Assembly (NCBI GenBank): GCA_035529895.1
Contig: DATKVV010000046.1
Span: forward strand, 23,888 to 87,887
Length of the DNA: 64,000 nt
Source of the DNA: JAUWKC01 sp035529895
GTDB taxonomy: Bacteria; Planctomycetota; Phycisphaerae; Sedimentisphaerales; Anaerobacaceae
Direction: 5' to 3'
A program made the position numbers and the translations under genes. Of the stretch, positions 8,360 to 17,343 are shown piece after piece. Every line of letters begins with the position of its first letter. The first letter of the stretch is position 1. The notes beneath the pieces are model-generated. The model saw only the letters and a program-made list of their open reading frames with translations. It ran no database searches and was not told the origin of the DNA.

Positions 8360-9673
8360 TTACGGCAAAACGGCTGCACGACCAATACTGTAATATTCCA
8401 TACCGGCCTTCCTGACCACCTCAGGGTCGTAAAGGTTCCGGCCGTCGAAGATGACCCGTTTTTTCAGCTTGCGCCCGATAACCTCGAAGTCCGGATTCCT
8501 GAACTCCTGCCAATCGGTTAAAATGACCAAACCGTCTGCTTCTTCCAGCGCATCGTATCCGTTTGCAAAGGTCTCGATCCTTCCCTCCAAAGCCGCCAGC
8601 GCCCCGGATGCCGCTTCGGGGTCATAAGCCTTTATCCTTATTCCACAATCGAGAAGTTTTCTGATGCAGTTGATTGCGGCTGATTCCCTCACGTCGTCGG
8701 TTTTTGCCTTGAAAGCCAGACCCCACACCGCCAGCACCGTTTCCTTTTCCCGTCCCGCAAAGTAATCCGTGATACGCCCCGCGAAGCGCGCCTGTACCTC
8801 CGCATTAACCTGCTGCACCGATTTGACAATCTTCATCTCCAGCCCGTGTTCGCTGCCCGTATGGATCAACGCACGAACGTCCTTCGGAAAACAACTGCCG
8901 CCGAAGCCCACTCCCGGAAACAGAAACGAGCGTCCGATGCGCGAATCGCTGCCGATGCCCTGTCTGACCAATTCGACATCGGCGCCAATCTTCTCGCACA
9001 GCGCGGAGATTTCGTTCATAAACGAGATTCTCGTGGCCAGCATGGCGTTGGCTGCATATTTGGTCATCTCGGCCGAAGCAGGGTCCATAAACAGTACGCG
9101 ATTGCCCCTTCGCATGAAGGGACTGTACAAGCGCTTCATTATCTCCCTTACTGCAGCGTTGGTTGTCCCGATTATTATCCTGTCCGGACTCATAAAATCC
9201 TCAACCGCTGCGCCTTCCTTCAAGAACTCCGGATTGCTGACGTAATCAAACGGCGTTTGTGTTTTGGATTCTATCAAATCCGTCACCCTCTTATATGTAC
9301 CGACCGGCACGGTGCTTTTTGTTACAATGATTCTATAGTCGCGCAGGTTTTCAGCGATATCCGAGGCCGCTTGGAGCAGGGCCGATATATCCGCTGAACC
9401 ATCCGGCGCCGAAGGCGTGCCGACCGCAAGGAAGATAATAAGAGAATCTTCCACCCCACGCCTTAAATCGGTTGTGAAGTGCAGTCTGCCGAGCTTTTCG
9501 TTGTGCTGGACTATCTCGGTCAGGCCAGGCTCGTAAATTGGAATTACTCCTTTTTTGAGGCCCTCAATCTTCTCGGCATCTACATCCACGCATATAACGT
9601 CCTTGCCTGCCTCAGCCAAACAGCCGGCCGTTACCAATCCAACGTAACCAACACCAACCACACAAACCTTCAT
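8360..9673 (-). CDS. ugd: UDP-glucose 6-dehydrogenase
   Basis: 437 residues; oxidises UDP-glucose to UDP-glucuronate with two NAD+. The sequence shows the N-terminal Rossmann motif GVGYVGLVTAGCLA, the central GSDSRIGRSFLFPGVGFGG stretch followed by the catalytic Cys in GGSCFPKD near residue 260, and the C-terminal domain with WGLAFKAKTDDVRES. Length is normal for bacterial Ugd. It is transcribed with the membrane protein and the epimerase-like gene downstream, and with the NusG-type regulator upstream, indicating an acidic exopolysaccharide or capsule pathway. Confidence 0.95.
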   Translation of the reverse strand: MKVCVVGVGYVGLVTAGCLAEAGKDVICVDVDAEKIEGLKKGVIPIYEPGLTEIVQHNEKLGRLHFTTDLRRGVEDSLIIFLAVGTPSAPDGSADISALLQAASDIAENLRDYRIIVTKSTVPVGTYKRVTDLIESKTQTPFDYVSNPEFLKEGAAVEDFMSPDRIIIGTTNAAVREIMKRLYSPFMRRGNRVLFMDPASAEMTKYAANAMLATRISFMNEISALCEKIGADVELVRQGIGSDSRIGRSFLFPGVGFGGSCFPKDVRALIHTGSEHGLEMKIVKSVQQVNAEVQARFAGRITDYFAGREKETVLAVWGLAFKAKTDDVRESAAINCIRKLLDCGIRIKAYDPEAASGALAALEGRIETFANGYDALEEADGLVILTDWQEFRNPDFEVIGRKLKKRVIFDGRNLYDPEVVRKAGMEYYSIGRAAVLP

Positions 9674-9746
9674 CTACAATCTCCTGCTGTCCAATATATA
9701 GCTTCCGCCCTCGGCTCTTGCCTTCCTGTCGAAAGGACATAAAAAA

Positions 9747-10307
9747 TCACGGGCTCGCTTCTTCAATGACTTCTATCATGTCAGCGTCTATCTCTACGCT
9801 TGTCGCTCGGCCAAGTATATCTATCTGCAAAACCAGACGGGTCGCCGTCTTGGTTCTAACAACAATGCCGCGCAGGTCGGCCAACGGCCCCCCTATGACC
9901 CGGCAGGGTTGACCCGCCTTGAGGTACTTATGAGGCGTCAGGGGCGCGCCTGCTCGAAGAGCCTTCTCAATCTGTGATAGTTCATTCAGCAATCTCTCCT
10001 GGTCTTTGACCTGGATAAGATTGGCCACGCGGTTGGTTTTCAATAAATCGACTCGCTGGTTTTCCTCGCCGCAAAAGAACAGATACCCGGTGAACAAGGG
10101 CAGAAGAGAGCGTATGGTTCTGCCTTTTTGCCGCCGGACCTTCCAGGTCATAGGAAGAAAATAATTGATGTCCTTGCGAATCAGGTCCTGGGCCAGGGCC
10201 TTTTCGTTTCTGCTTTTCGTATGGGCAACCCACCACACGCCGGCAAAGTCGCGAATTGACTTCTCCTCGGGCCAGACAATCGGGGGATTTTCGTTTAACT
10301 TCAGCAA
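9747..10307 (-). CDS. NusG-family transcription elongation factor paralogue (RfaH/UpxY-like)
   Basis: A NusG N-terminal domain (WWVAHTKSRNEKALAQDL, then PLFTGYLFF) is followed by a KOW segment near the C-terminus (AGQPCRVIGGPLADLRGIVV). The role inferred from family is operon-specific antitermination of long polysaccharide operons, as for RfaH or UpxY. I place the start at the TTG at 10307 because AGGAG lies 7 nt upstream; another TTG at 10355 has no ribosome site. It is first in the leftward unit leading to ugd and faces the ATP-grasp gene across a shared promoter region. It is unlikely to be the housekeeping NusG, which usually sits with ribosomal protein genes. Confidence 0.82.
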   Translation of the reverse strand: MLKLNENPPIVWPEEKSIRDFAGVWWVAHTKSRNEKALAQDLIRKDINYFLPMTWKVRRQKGRTIRSLLPLFTGYLFFCGEENQRVDLLKTNRVANLIQVKDQERLLNELSQIEKALRAGAPLTPHKYLKAGQPCRVIGGPLADLRGIVVRTKTATRLVLQIDILGRATSVEIDADMIEVIEEASP

Positions 10308-10452
10308 CTCTGTGCTCCTGACCTCTCTCGTACCGCCGGGCGCTGATAACGGCAAACAGGCCTGTTCTCACAGGTCCCGCCAAACGAATGGCTCACCTGT
10401 CCACAGCCGAGGCGGTAGTAAATCTTGTCCGTACTGCCAAATATGAATAATC

Positions 10453-10481
10453 AGTCTATGCACACACGCTCCGAATGTCAA
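10453..10481 (-). promoter_or_regulatory. Leftward promoter of NusG-like/ugd unit
   Basis: On the minus strand TTGACA (10476-10481) and TAGACT (10453-10458) are 17 nt apart. This leaves a leader of about 140 nt before the NusG-like start. The -35 is perfect, the -10 matches 4 of 6. Confidence 0.5.
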
Positions 10482-10486
10482 AACAT

Positions 10487-10515
10487 TTGACTATCTACAA
10501 TTGAGTATTTATACT
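10487..10515 (+). promoter_or_regulatory. Rightward promoter of ATP-grasp/WecA-like unit
   Basis: TTGACT (10487-10492) and TATACT (10510-10515) are spaced by 17 nt, predicting transcription from about 10522. The leftward promoter begins only 5 nt away, so the two divide a TCAAAACATTTGA palindrome. The predicted start rules out the TTG at 10501 as initiation codon of the next gene. Confidence 0.6.
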
Positions 10516-10587
10516 ATTGATGTACGAGGCGTAAATCGCAAGCAGGCAATTACAACGTTCGGACGGCAGGATACGAGAGACAATACC

Positions 10588-11658
10588 ATGGCTGAATCCA
10601 AAGCTTCTGTAGGGAAGCCTATTTCAGGGGTTAGGAACCGCAAGAAAGTGCATCTGGAACCTCCGCCAAATAAACCGCACAAAAAGAAAGCTGCAGACAG
10701 CCTGAGCGTTCTGTTTACCTGTATTGGCAGACGCGTCTCCCTGCTCAACAGTTTTCGCAGAGCCGCAAGACAACTGAGAATAAACGCCTACTTTCTCGGC
10801 ACGGACACCACCGAACTTAGTCCCGCTCTGCAATTGTGCGATAAAGGCTTTTTGGTCAAGCCGGTATCACACGCCAATTATATCAACCAATTACTCACTA
10901 TTGTCAAAGCCAACAACGTAAAACTGCTTGTTCCCACCGTTGACCTCGATTTGAAACTCCTGGCGCAGAACAAACCGGAATTTGCAGCAGTCGGCTGCTG
11001 TGTCCTTGTCTCAGCGCGGCAGGTAATCAACATATGTCAGGACAAAAGGAAAACCTATCGCTTTCTGGTCAGGAATGGCTTTGATACCCCCGTTTCCATG
11101 AGCGTTCGAACGGCCCTCTCGAAGAAGAAGCTGAACTGGCCTTGCTTTCTAAAACCCTGGGACGGCTATGCCAGCAGAGGCAACGCAGTGGTAAACAATC
11201 GCAGCGAACTTCTGTTTTTCTCAAAAAGAGTGCCCAACCCCATCTGTCAGGAGTTTGTAAGAGGCACTGAGTACACGTGCGATGCGTACGTTGACTTTAG
11301 TATGAAAGTCCACTGTGTTGTGCCGCGCAAACGCATTGAGGTCAGGGCGGGCGAGGTCAGCAAGAGCCGCATCGTAAAAAATGCAATGATTTGCAGCGAG
11401 GCGGCAAGACTGGTTGAGAAACTCGGCGCAGGGCCGGGCGTCATCACTCTTCAGTTGTTTTTAACCGACGAGAATAAGCTAAAATTCATCGAGATAAACC
11501 CGCGATTCGGGGGTGGGGCGCCCCTTTCAATAAAGGCAGGTGCAAATTTCCCAAAATGGATACTTCAGGAAGTCCTCGGCAGAAAAACCAATATTCGTTT
11601 CGACGGCTTCAAGGATGGACTGACGATGCTTCGCTACGATGGTGAAGTCTGGCTGTAA
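10588..11658 (+). CDS. ATP-grasp domain protein, carbamoyl-phosphate-synthase/PylC-like
   Basis: 356 residues from the ATG at 10588; the frame is open further up, but the promoter lies there. After a basic, Pro-rich N-terminus (about 40 residues) comes a pre-ATP-grasp Rossmann region (SVLFTCIGRRVSLLNSF), then an ATP-grasp fold. WPCFLKPWDGYASRGN supplies the ATP-binding Lys and Gly loop, and LKFIEINPRFGGG is the metal-binding motif. Such enzymes ligate a carboxylate to an amine, thiol or similar group; the substrate is unknown. The gene leads directly into the WecA-like gene, suggesting modification of a surface glycan or its precursor. Confidence 0.78.
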   Translation: MAESKASVGKPISGVRNRKKVHLEPPPNKPHKKKAADSLSVLFTCIGRRVSLLNSFRRAARQLRINAYFLGTDTTELSPALQLCDKGFLVKPVSHANYINQLLTIVKANNVKLLVPTVDLDLKLLAQNKPEFAAVGCCVLVSARQVINICQDKRKTYRFLVRNGFDTPVSMSVRTALSKKKLNWPCFLKPWDGYASRGNAVVNNRSELLFFSKRVPNPICQEFVRGTEYTCDAYVDFSMKVHCVVPRKRIEVRAGEVSKSRIVKNAMICSEAARLVEKLGAGPGVITLQLFLTDENKLKFIEINPRFGGGAPLSIKAGANFPKWILQEVLGRKTNIRFDGFKDGLTMLRYDGEVWL

Positions 11659-11683
11659 GACGCTTGACAGGGAGAGCTGCGAA

Positions 11684-12835
11684 ATGATATTTGACAACGT
11701 AATTGGGCCGCACAGACCGATTACATGGGTATTTCACTTCTGGCCCGTATTGGCCGGCGCACTTGTAGGCTCACTGGGTGCAACGTGGCTGTGCAAAAAG
11801 GTCGCCCTGAAATTCGGCATTGTCGACACGCCCGACGACCTCGTCAAGACACACAAGGAACCCATAGCTTATCTCGGCGGCATAGGTATGTTCATCGGCC
11901 TGACCGTAGGCATATTGGCCGGAGTCGGATACCTGAGAAATGAGCCGTCTTTCAGCCCGATATTGGGATGGCTTTTGGCCATACTTACCGGCGGTGCAAT
12001 AGCATGTTTCGTGGGCCTCACCGACGATATATTCGACCTGAAACCAAGTCAGAAAATCTTGGGACAGGTCATCGCCGCCGCCATATTGCTTTTGGCCGGT
12101 ATCATGCCCAACCTGCGGAGAATCACTAACCTGCTGAATTTGCCTATGCCTGATGATGTTGAGCTGATTTTGCAGGTTTTGATTGTGATGTTCTTTGTCG
12201 TCGGAGCGACAAATTCGTTAAACCTTCTGGACGGACTCGACGGTCTTTGTGCCGGAGTCACGGCAATCATTACGGTCGCCATGCTGCTGCTGTCGATACA
12301 TCTGGCAACCTGGGGAGCCAGCGAGGTCGGTGACCCCGTGCGGCTGGTAGTTTGTCTTGGGCTTGTTGGGGGAGTCCTGGGCTTTCTCCCCTTCAATCGA
12401 TACCCCGCCAAGATATTTATGGGTGACGCCGGCAGTATGCTGCTCGGCTTCGTCGTGGCCTCACTCATGATTCTTTTTGCCGAGGAAATCCCCCGATGGT
12501 GGATGGCCTCGGTAGTTGTCTTTGGCTTGCCCATCCTCGATACCGGTGTCGCCCTCGTCAGACGGCTGATTAATCATAGGCCTTTATTTGTCTCCGACCG
12601 CGGCCACATCTACGACCAGATGATTGACAGAGGAATACCTCTGAAAAGGACCGTTGCTATTTGCTACGCCTTAGCCGCCGTGTACGCACTGATTGGTGTA
12701 GCCATGAGCCAGATAAGAACAAGATATGCGGCGATTGTATATTCTTTCGTTTTCGCACTGTCGTGCTGGATTGTGTGGAAAAAAGGCTACCTCAAAATGG
12801 AAGGGTTTCGAGGGGCGGTTCATAAGCAGGATTGA
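11684..12835 (+). CDS. Undecaprenyl-phosphate N-acetylhexosamine-1-phosphate transferase (WecA/TagO-like)
   Basis: 383 residues and about ten membrane helices. It shows the family signatures GLTDDIFDL, NSLNLLDGLDGLCAG, the catalytic FMGDAGS and the cytosolic His loop DRGHIYDQ. These enzymes move a sugar-1-phosphate from a UDP-sugar to undecaprenyl phosphate in the inner membrane and start O-antigen, teichoic acid or capsule synthesis. The ATG at 11684 has GGGAG 9 nt upstream. It begins just after the ATP-grasp gene, so the two are co-transcribed. MraY is excluded by the WecA-type motif set and by the absence of cell-division neighbours. Confidence 0.9.
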   Translation: MIFDNVIGPHRPITWVFHFWPVLAGALVGSLGATWLCKKVALKFGIVDTPDDLVKTHKEPIAYLGGIGMFIGLTVGILAGVGYLRNEPSFSPILGWLLAILTGGAIACFVGLTDDIFDLKPSQKILGQVIAAAILLLAGIMPNLRRITNLLNLPMPDDVELILQVLIVMFFVVGATNSLNLLDGLDGLCAGVTAIITVAMLLLSIHLATWGASEVGDPVRLVVCLGLVGGVLGFLPFNRYPAKIFMGDAGSMLLGFVVASLMILFAEEIPRWWMASVVVFGLPILDTGVALVRRLINHRPLFVSDRGHIYDQMIDRGIPLKRTVAICYALAAVYALIGVAMSQIRTRYAAIVYSFVFALSCWIVWKKGYLKMEGFRGAVHKQD

Positions 12836-12886
12836 GAAACTCCGGCGCCCTCTTTTTCCCAAAGACGCAAATCCAACCTGACGCCT

Positions 12887-14410
12887 TCAACGCACCACTT
12901 TCCAGATGACACCTGCTTGCTTGAATTGATATTGCTCCAATAGAAACGCCGGGCAGTATCCGGGTAAAGGGCAGACCACATAAACGCTTCTCTCGGCCAA
13001 CAATTTGCCTATCGTTTCTGGATTAAATTCCGGAGCACCCCGACTGTTTCCAATTCTGGATATAATCTTAATGTCCCCCCGCTTTGACTTAACCTGCTGA
13101 GCGTACAACAACGGTGGCGCCGTCGTCGTATCCGCGTACACAATCGCGTCAATGTCCGCGGCAGCAAATACTTCATCGGCAAATTTCTCTGCTCCCCGGT
13201 ATCCTGTCCGCCACGGCTGCAGGAAATATTTATAGTCGTCCCGGTATGGAATCTCTCTTCTGCGGCCACTGGCCACCCCCAGTTTCTTTGCAAACTTTGG
13301 CGCCGCCGCATAAGCCGGGATTGGCAAAAGTGTGAATATGATAATAATGTAACCAAGAACCTTGTTGTTCCGCAGAGCGACAAAGTAATAGGCCCCAACA
13401 CCGATTAAAATTGACACTATACAGTAAAAAGGAATAAAAAAAGCATACCGGTCAACGATACTGTAGCGAAAAGCAAACACCAGAAACAGCACCAGCAGCG
13501 TCAGCATGATGTTTGCGAAAGCTCGCGCAGGGGCAAGCGCGCGGACCATAACAAGCCCGACAAAAAACAGCAGAACGTTCGGCGTCGGAAAATTGAGCAA
13601 AATCCAGCATACATTTTCCTTTACAATCCTGGCGGAAAGGGACACGTTAAGCACGTCGTCCTTGTACCCTGTGCCGAAAAAGGCGGATGAAAGCGTGGCT
13701 GATAAATCACCCGTTTGAATGAGGTGCTTTACAATCAAGTATTCGTACGGCGCCGCGCCAATAATCCATAACAGTAGTACGATGCCAAGAGACTTGACGC
13801 TGACTCGTTTCTTAACCAGCAGAGCCAGCAAAAACACTGCATAACAGGCAAATCCGAGAGATGCCAGCATGTGGTCTGAAATCGCCAGACCATTGAGCAG
13901 GCCAATCGCATATAAAAAGCCGATTCGTCTGGTTTGGAAATACCGCAGCAGAACAATCAACTCAGCCAGAAGCAGGGCAATATAAAGGTTATAAGTTTCC
14001 GGAATGGTTGCGTGCCGCCAGAAAGTGTGTGACAGGGCGAAGGTGGCGGCGCCGATGATTGCGGGCAAGCCCCTGCCGAGCCACAGCCGCAAAAGCAAAA
14101 AGAGATTCGCTACTGCTGCAGCCGAGATAATAGCCGTGGTGATATTCACCCGGTAGCCGAACTCGCCGAGAGGGATATACTTTGCCCCGATGGCGATTAT
14201 ATAAAACAGCGGATGCGACAAGGCAAGGCCGAGGCGGCCTTCAATATCGTTATGCCACACCCGGTATTGTATCACCCCGCTGTCCTGCCAGACGGGCCCG
14301 GGCGCGCAGGTGGCTGTGTATAGAAAGGCCGCCGCAAAAAATACAACAGCGTACTGCACGCCGGGACTTTCTGAAATCAGAGAGCCATTTTTGTGTTTTA
14401 TGCCTTGCAT
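12887..14410 (-). CDS. Membrane glycosyltransferase, DUF2723/protein-O-mannosyltransferase-like
   Basis: About 507 residues with roughly eleven membrane segments, then a soluble C-terminal part of about 130 residues. The first lumenal loop carries the acidic segment PVWQDSGVIQYRVWHNDIEG followed by SHPLFY, as in GT39/PMT-related proteins that take mannose from a polyprenyl-phosphate carrier. The start at 14410 (ATG) is preferred over a TTG six codons upstream. The upstream gene ends 18 nt before. With a DPM1-like transferase and ManA in the same unit, the simplest reading is use of polyprenyl-phosphate-mannose to glycosylate exported protein or glycan. Acceptor unknown. Confidence 0.7.
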   Translation of the reverse strand: MQGIKHKNGSLISESPGVQYAVVFFAAAFLYTATCAPGPVWQDSGVIQYRVWHNDIEGRLGLALSHPLFYIIAIGAKYIPLGEFGYRVNITTAIISAAAVANLFLLLRLWLGRGLPAIIGAATFALSHTFWRHATIPETYNLYIALLLAELIVLLRYFQTRRIGFLYAIGLLNGLAISDHMLASLGFACYAVFLLALLVKKRVSVKSLGIVLLLWIIGAAPYEYLIVKHLIQTGDLSATLSSAFFGTGYKDDVLNVSLSARIVKENVCWILLNFPTPNVLLFFVGLVMVRALAPARAFANIMLTLLVLFLVFAFRYSIVDRYAFFIPFYCIVSILIGVGAYYFVALRNNKVLGYIIIIFTLLPIPAYAAAPKFAKKLGVASGRRREIPYRDDYKYFLQPWRTGYRGAEKFADEVFAAADIDAIVYADTTTAPPLLYAQQVKSKRGDIKIISRIGNSRGAPEFNPETIGKLLAERSVYVVCPLPGYCPAFLLEQYQFKQAGVIWKVVR

Positions 14411-14428
14411 GTCATCACTCGCCCTCAA

Positions 14429-15448
14429 TCAGCCTCGAATTGACAGTAGTCGCTCAATATCTTCAAGCCAGGCATCGAGCAGCTCTGCCTCCTGGCAGCC
14501 TGTCACAGACATACTTATCAGTTTCTCGTAACATAATTTGAGGCTGTCGGCTGTTTTTTCGACCCCCGCTTCCAGCGGCAAAGCCTCCAGGGCTTCGCAG
14601 ATTTCGCCGTTGTGCAGATATCCGGGTATTTCATCATTGAAATCTCGCAGCAAATTGTGTTCGTTGCGTTCCTGCCTGACAGTGGGTTCACGGAACAATA
14701 TCGTCCATCCGTTAAGCCGGGCAATTCTCTGGGCGATGAAACTGCGCCAGATGTCGGTCATCCGGAACGAACAAAGTGAAGGCAGATAAAGCAGTTTGAA
14801 CACATCCGCCCACCAAACCGTGTTCTGGCTGTTAAAGGGGCACCATGAACCTTCACCCAGCCCCACCCTGCGGTCCTTCCTGAAGGTTTGCGGAAGCGGC
14901 AAAGCAAAACGATACACTGCGTCAACATCAGGGTTGCCGTCCGACAAGCCCTGTTGAATCGGACAATCAACGTCCGTCGCGGCAAGTGATGCGTATGCAG
15001 CAGCAGGTTCCTTGACCCGCTCCAGAGGAAATCCTCTGGGCCAGATATTTTCCTCGCTGAAGTAGCGATAGACGTTCAGCCACCCGGCGTTCTTAACAAC
15101 CGGAACCTTATGCGCCCGTTGCGGCCGAGCCCAAAATTCCGGATAGGGGATATTGTCGTCGTCGGTTTCGATAATAATTGATGCGCCGTTGAGAATTGCC
15201 AGAAGATAGCCGATGTTTTTGCGGGCATAGTGCCTTGTCGGACACATCCGGGCAAACTTCAAGTCCGTCTGCCTTTGCCTTGCCAGACTGTAAAAATCGC
15301 AGCCGTCAATATGAAAGTCGCCGGGGCTCGCCTCGTCACCTATCACTACGAAATAATACCCCTTTTCAACACAACCTCTGGCCAAACCGCGAAGAACGTT
15401 ATTCGGCGCCGCAATTGAGGTTACCACCACAGAGATTTTATCTTTCAT
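14429..15448 (-). CDS. STELLO-like (DUF288) putative glycosyltransferase
   Basis: 339 residues, soluble. An N-terminal nucleotide-sugar-like fold (ISVVVTSIAAPNNVLRGLA, VVIGDEASP) leads to an acidic ETDDDNIPYPEF motif that resembles the DxD centre, and GSWCPFNSQNTVWW later. This resembles the STELLO/DUF288 family, best known from plant Golgi proteins and nematodes, with scattered bacterial members near polysaccharide genes. Start chosen at the ATG at 15448; a GTG three codons earlier is possible. It lies between the DPM1-like and PMT-like genes in one minus-strand unit. Activity is unproven. Confidence 0.65.
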   Translation of the reverse strand: MKDKISVVVTSIAAPNNVLRGLARGCVEKGYYFVVIGDEASPGDFHIDGCDFYSLARQRQTDLKFARMCPTRHYARKNIGYLLAILNGASIIIETDDDNIPYPEFWARPQRAHKVPVVKNAGWLNVYRYFSEENIWPRGFPLERVKEPAAAYASLAATDVDCPIQQGLSDGNPDVDAVYRFALPLPQTFRKDRRVGLGEGSWCPFNSQNTVWWADVFKLLYLPSLCSFRMTDIWRSFIAQRIARLNGWTILFREPTVRQERNEHNLLRDFNDEIPGYLHNGEICEALEALPLEAGVEKTADSLKLCYEKLISMSVTGCQEAELLDAWLEDIERLLSIRG

Positions 15449-15474
15449 AAGACTCACTGTCTTTTCATAAGAAA

Positions 15475-16242
15475 CTATAAGTTACCCTTAAGGCGTCTTC
15501 GAAACAGGCGAAACAAGTTGACGAAAGCATCCACTATGATTCCCGTATCCACATTCTGGCTGGGTTTGCGATAGTGTATGGGCGCCTCAGCTATCCGTAA
15601 GTCTCGACAATACGTCTTGATTTCAGTCTGGAAAAAGTGCCCGCGCGACGTAATTCCTCTGTCCAAAACTTTTCGCAGGGCGGCGTTCGTAAAAAGCTCA
15701 AAACCGCTGGTCATATCCTTGAGCTTCGTACCGATTAGCAGATTGGTTATGATGCTTCCCCACCGGCTGATTAGGTACCGGCTGAGGGGAGCGTCCGTGA
15801 ATCTGCCGCCCGCGCAGAAACGGCTGCCGAAAACGCAATCATACCCTTGCGCCATTTTATCGAAGAACTGTGGAGTGTCTGCCGGCTGATGACTGAATCC
15901 CGCATCCATCTCCAATATCCAGTCGCACTCCGCCTTCAGCGCTTCATTATAACCCCGAATATATCCATCCACTACACATCTGTTCTCAGGGGCCCATATT
16001 ACCTGTAGCTCAGGTAGTCTGTTCTGCTGCTCCTTGAGCAAATCAAAAGTGCCGTCTTTGCACGAATGGTCAAGCACGGCAAAGAACTTCACACTCTTGA
16101 AGCCTTTGCACTGTTCCAATACCGCGTTCACAAACTCCACGGCGGTTTCACGTTCGTTCGCCATCGGGCATACAATGCCAAGAAAAACTTCGCACCGCCG
16201 CCGGGCTGCCTGCCCGGCTCTCACCTGGTTTTGATCACTCAT
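15475..16242 (-). CDS. GT2 family glycosyltransferase, dolichyl-phosphate-mannose-synthase-like
   Basis: 255 residues, one GT-A domain: the first strand in FLGIVCPMANE, LDHSCKDGT, the metal motif in WILEMDAGFSHQP, then a C-terminal amphipathic region lacking obvious membrane helices. SRFCAGGRFTDAPLSRYLIS is typical of DPM1-like transferases that load polyprenyl phosphate with a sugar. A start at the ATG at 16242 with GGAGG 4 nt upstream is better than the TTG directly before it. It lies between manA and the STELLO-like gene, which fits mannose as the sugar, though glucose or another hexose cannot be excluded. Confidence 0.82.
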   Translation of the reverse strand: MSDQNQVRAGQAARRRCEVFLGIVCPMANERETAVEFVNAVLEQCKGFKSVKFFAVLDHSCKDGTFDLLKEQQNRLPELQVIWAPENRCVVDGYIRGYNEALKAECDWILEMDAGFSHQPADTPQFFDKMAQGYDCVFGSRFCAGGRFTDAPLSRYLISRWGSIITNLLIGTKLKDMTSGFELFTNAALRKVLDRGITSRGHFFQTEIKTYCRDLRIAEAPIHYRKPSQNVDTGIIVDAFVNLFRLFRRRLKGNL

Positions 16243-16312
16243 CAATCCTCCCTATGCAACAGGAGCATCAACTCCGCCTTAATGACGCCTCACGGCCGCA
16301 CCCGACTTTTGC

Positions 16313-17260
16313 TCAGATAGTCACTGTCAAGTACTCCGTGTCCTCGAGAAACTGCATCGTTCCTTCGTATTCAGCCGGCACAAGCAAGCAGTCGCCCGGC
16401 TTGAAGTCAACCCGAGTTCCACCCGCGCCAAGGATCGCCCCCCGGCCTGTGACAATTATCAGCGTCTTCATTTTTCCCGGCGAAACAAGAGACTCGCAGC
16501 TTGCGGCCTGATGCCCTTTGTCTATTCTGAAGTATTCACACTCGGCCAGTCGGCCTATCGTCGTTACAGGAAGTTCCTCCCCCGAGACGTCGAAGTTGAT
16601 ACTTTCCAACGCTTCTTCAATATGTAGCTGTCGCGGTTTGCCGCTGTCGTCGACTCTGTTCCAGTCAAACACCCGGTAAGTAGTATCCGAAGGCGTCTGA
16701 ATCTCCGCTATCAAAAGCCCCCCTCCCAGCGTATGCGCCGTCCCTGCCGGCAGAAAATGACACTGACCCGCCGCCACCGGCACTTTGGTCAGCAGTTCTC
16801 CTACTGTCCCTTCCCTTATCGCCTCGGCAAACCCCTCCCGAGTCACGCCTTTTTTCAGCCCCTTATACAGTATGGCCCCCGGCTCGGCCGATATGATATA
16901 CCAGCACTCCGTCTTCGGGTCGCCCTTACCCATCCGCTGACACGTCTGCCGGTCCGGGTGTACCTGCACGCTCAACACATCCTCTGCATCCAGAAATTTA
17001 ATTAGGAGCGGAAACGGCCCCCGAAAACTCGCATCTCCCGTTATTTCCTTCGGATACTTCTCAACCGCCGAGATAAGCGTCTGCCCCGCTAATTCGCCGT
17101 TCGTTATCACCGACCTATCTTCCGGCAAATCCGCTAATTCCCAGCTCTCGCCAATCTTTTCGCCTTCGGGTATATCCTTGCCGAATACCCCCCGCAGCTT
17201 CTGCCCACCCCATATCCGCTGCTTATATATCGGCTTGAGCTTTAACGGGTAAACCTGCAT
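16313..17260 (-). CDS. manA: Mannose-6-phosphate isomerase, class I
   Basis: 315 residues from the ATG at 17260. This cytosolic zinc enzyme interconverts fructose-6-phosphate and mannose-6-phosphate. Zinc ligands are visible in QVHPD and DPKTECWY, with a further His in PAGTAHTLGGG; the WGG near the start and ESWELAD are also typical of short bacterial ManA (cupin fold). There is no good ribosome site. It heads the unit running through the GT2, STELLO-like and PMT-like genes, and so probably feeds GDP-mannose synthesis for them; the mutase and guanylyltransferase are not in the window. Confidence 0.92.
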   Translation of the reverse strand: MQVYPLKLKPIYKQRIWGGQKLRGVFGKDIPEGEKIGESWELADLPEDRSVITNGELAGQTLISAVEKYPKEITGDASFRGPFPLLIKFLDAEDVLSVQVHPDRQTCQRMGKGDPKTECWYIISAEPGAILYKGLKKGVTREGFAEAIREGTVGELLTKVPVAAGQCHFLPAGTAHTLGGGLLIAEIQTPSDTTYRVFDWNRVDDSGKPRQLHIEEALESINFDVSGEELPVTTIGRLAECEYFRIDKGHQAASCESLVSPGKMKTLIIVTGRGAILGAGGTRVDFKPGDCLLVPAEYEGTMQFLEDTEYLTVTI

Positions 17261-17343
17261 ATTGCTATTATATCGGGCCCGACGATGCTGTCTATCAAAG
17301 ATTATTGGTGCGTTCCTCAAATGGTTGCTCTATTGAAACCGCG

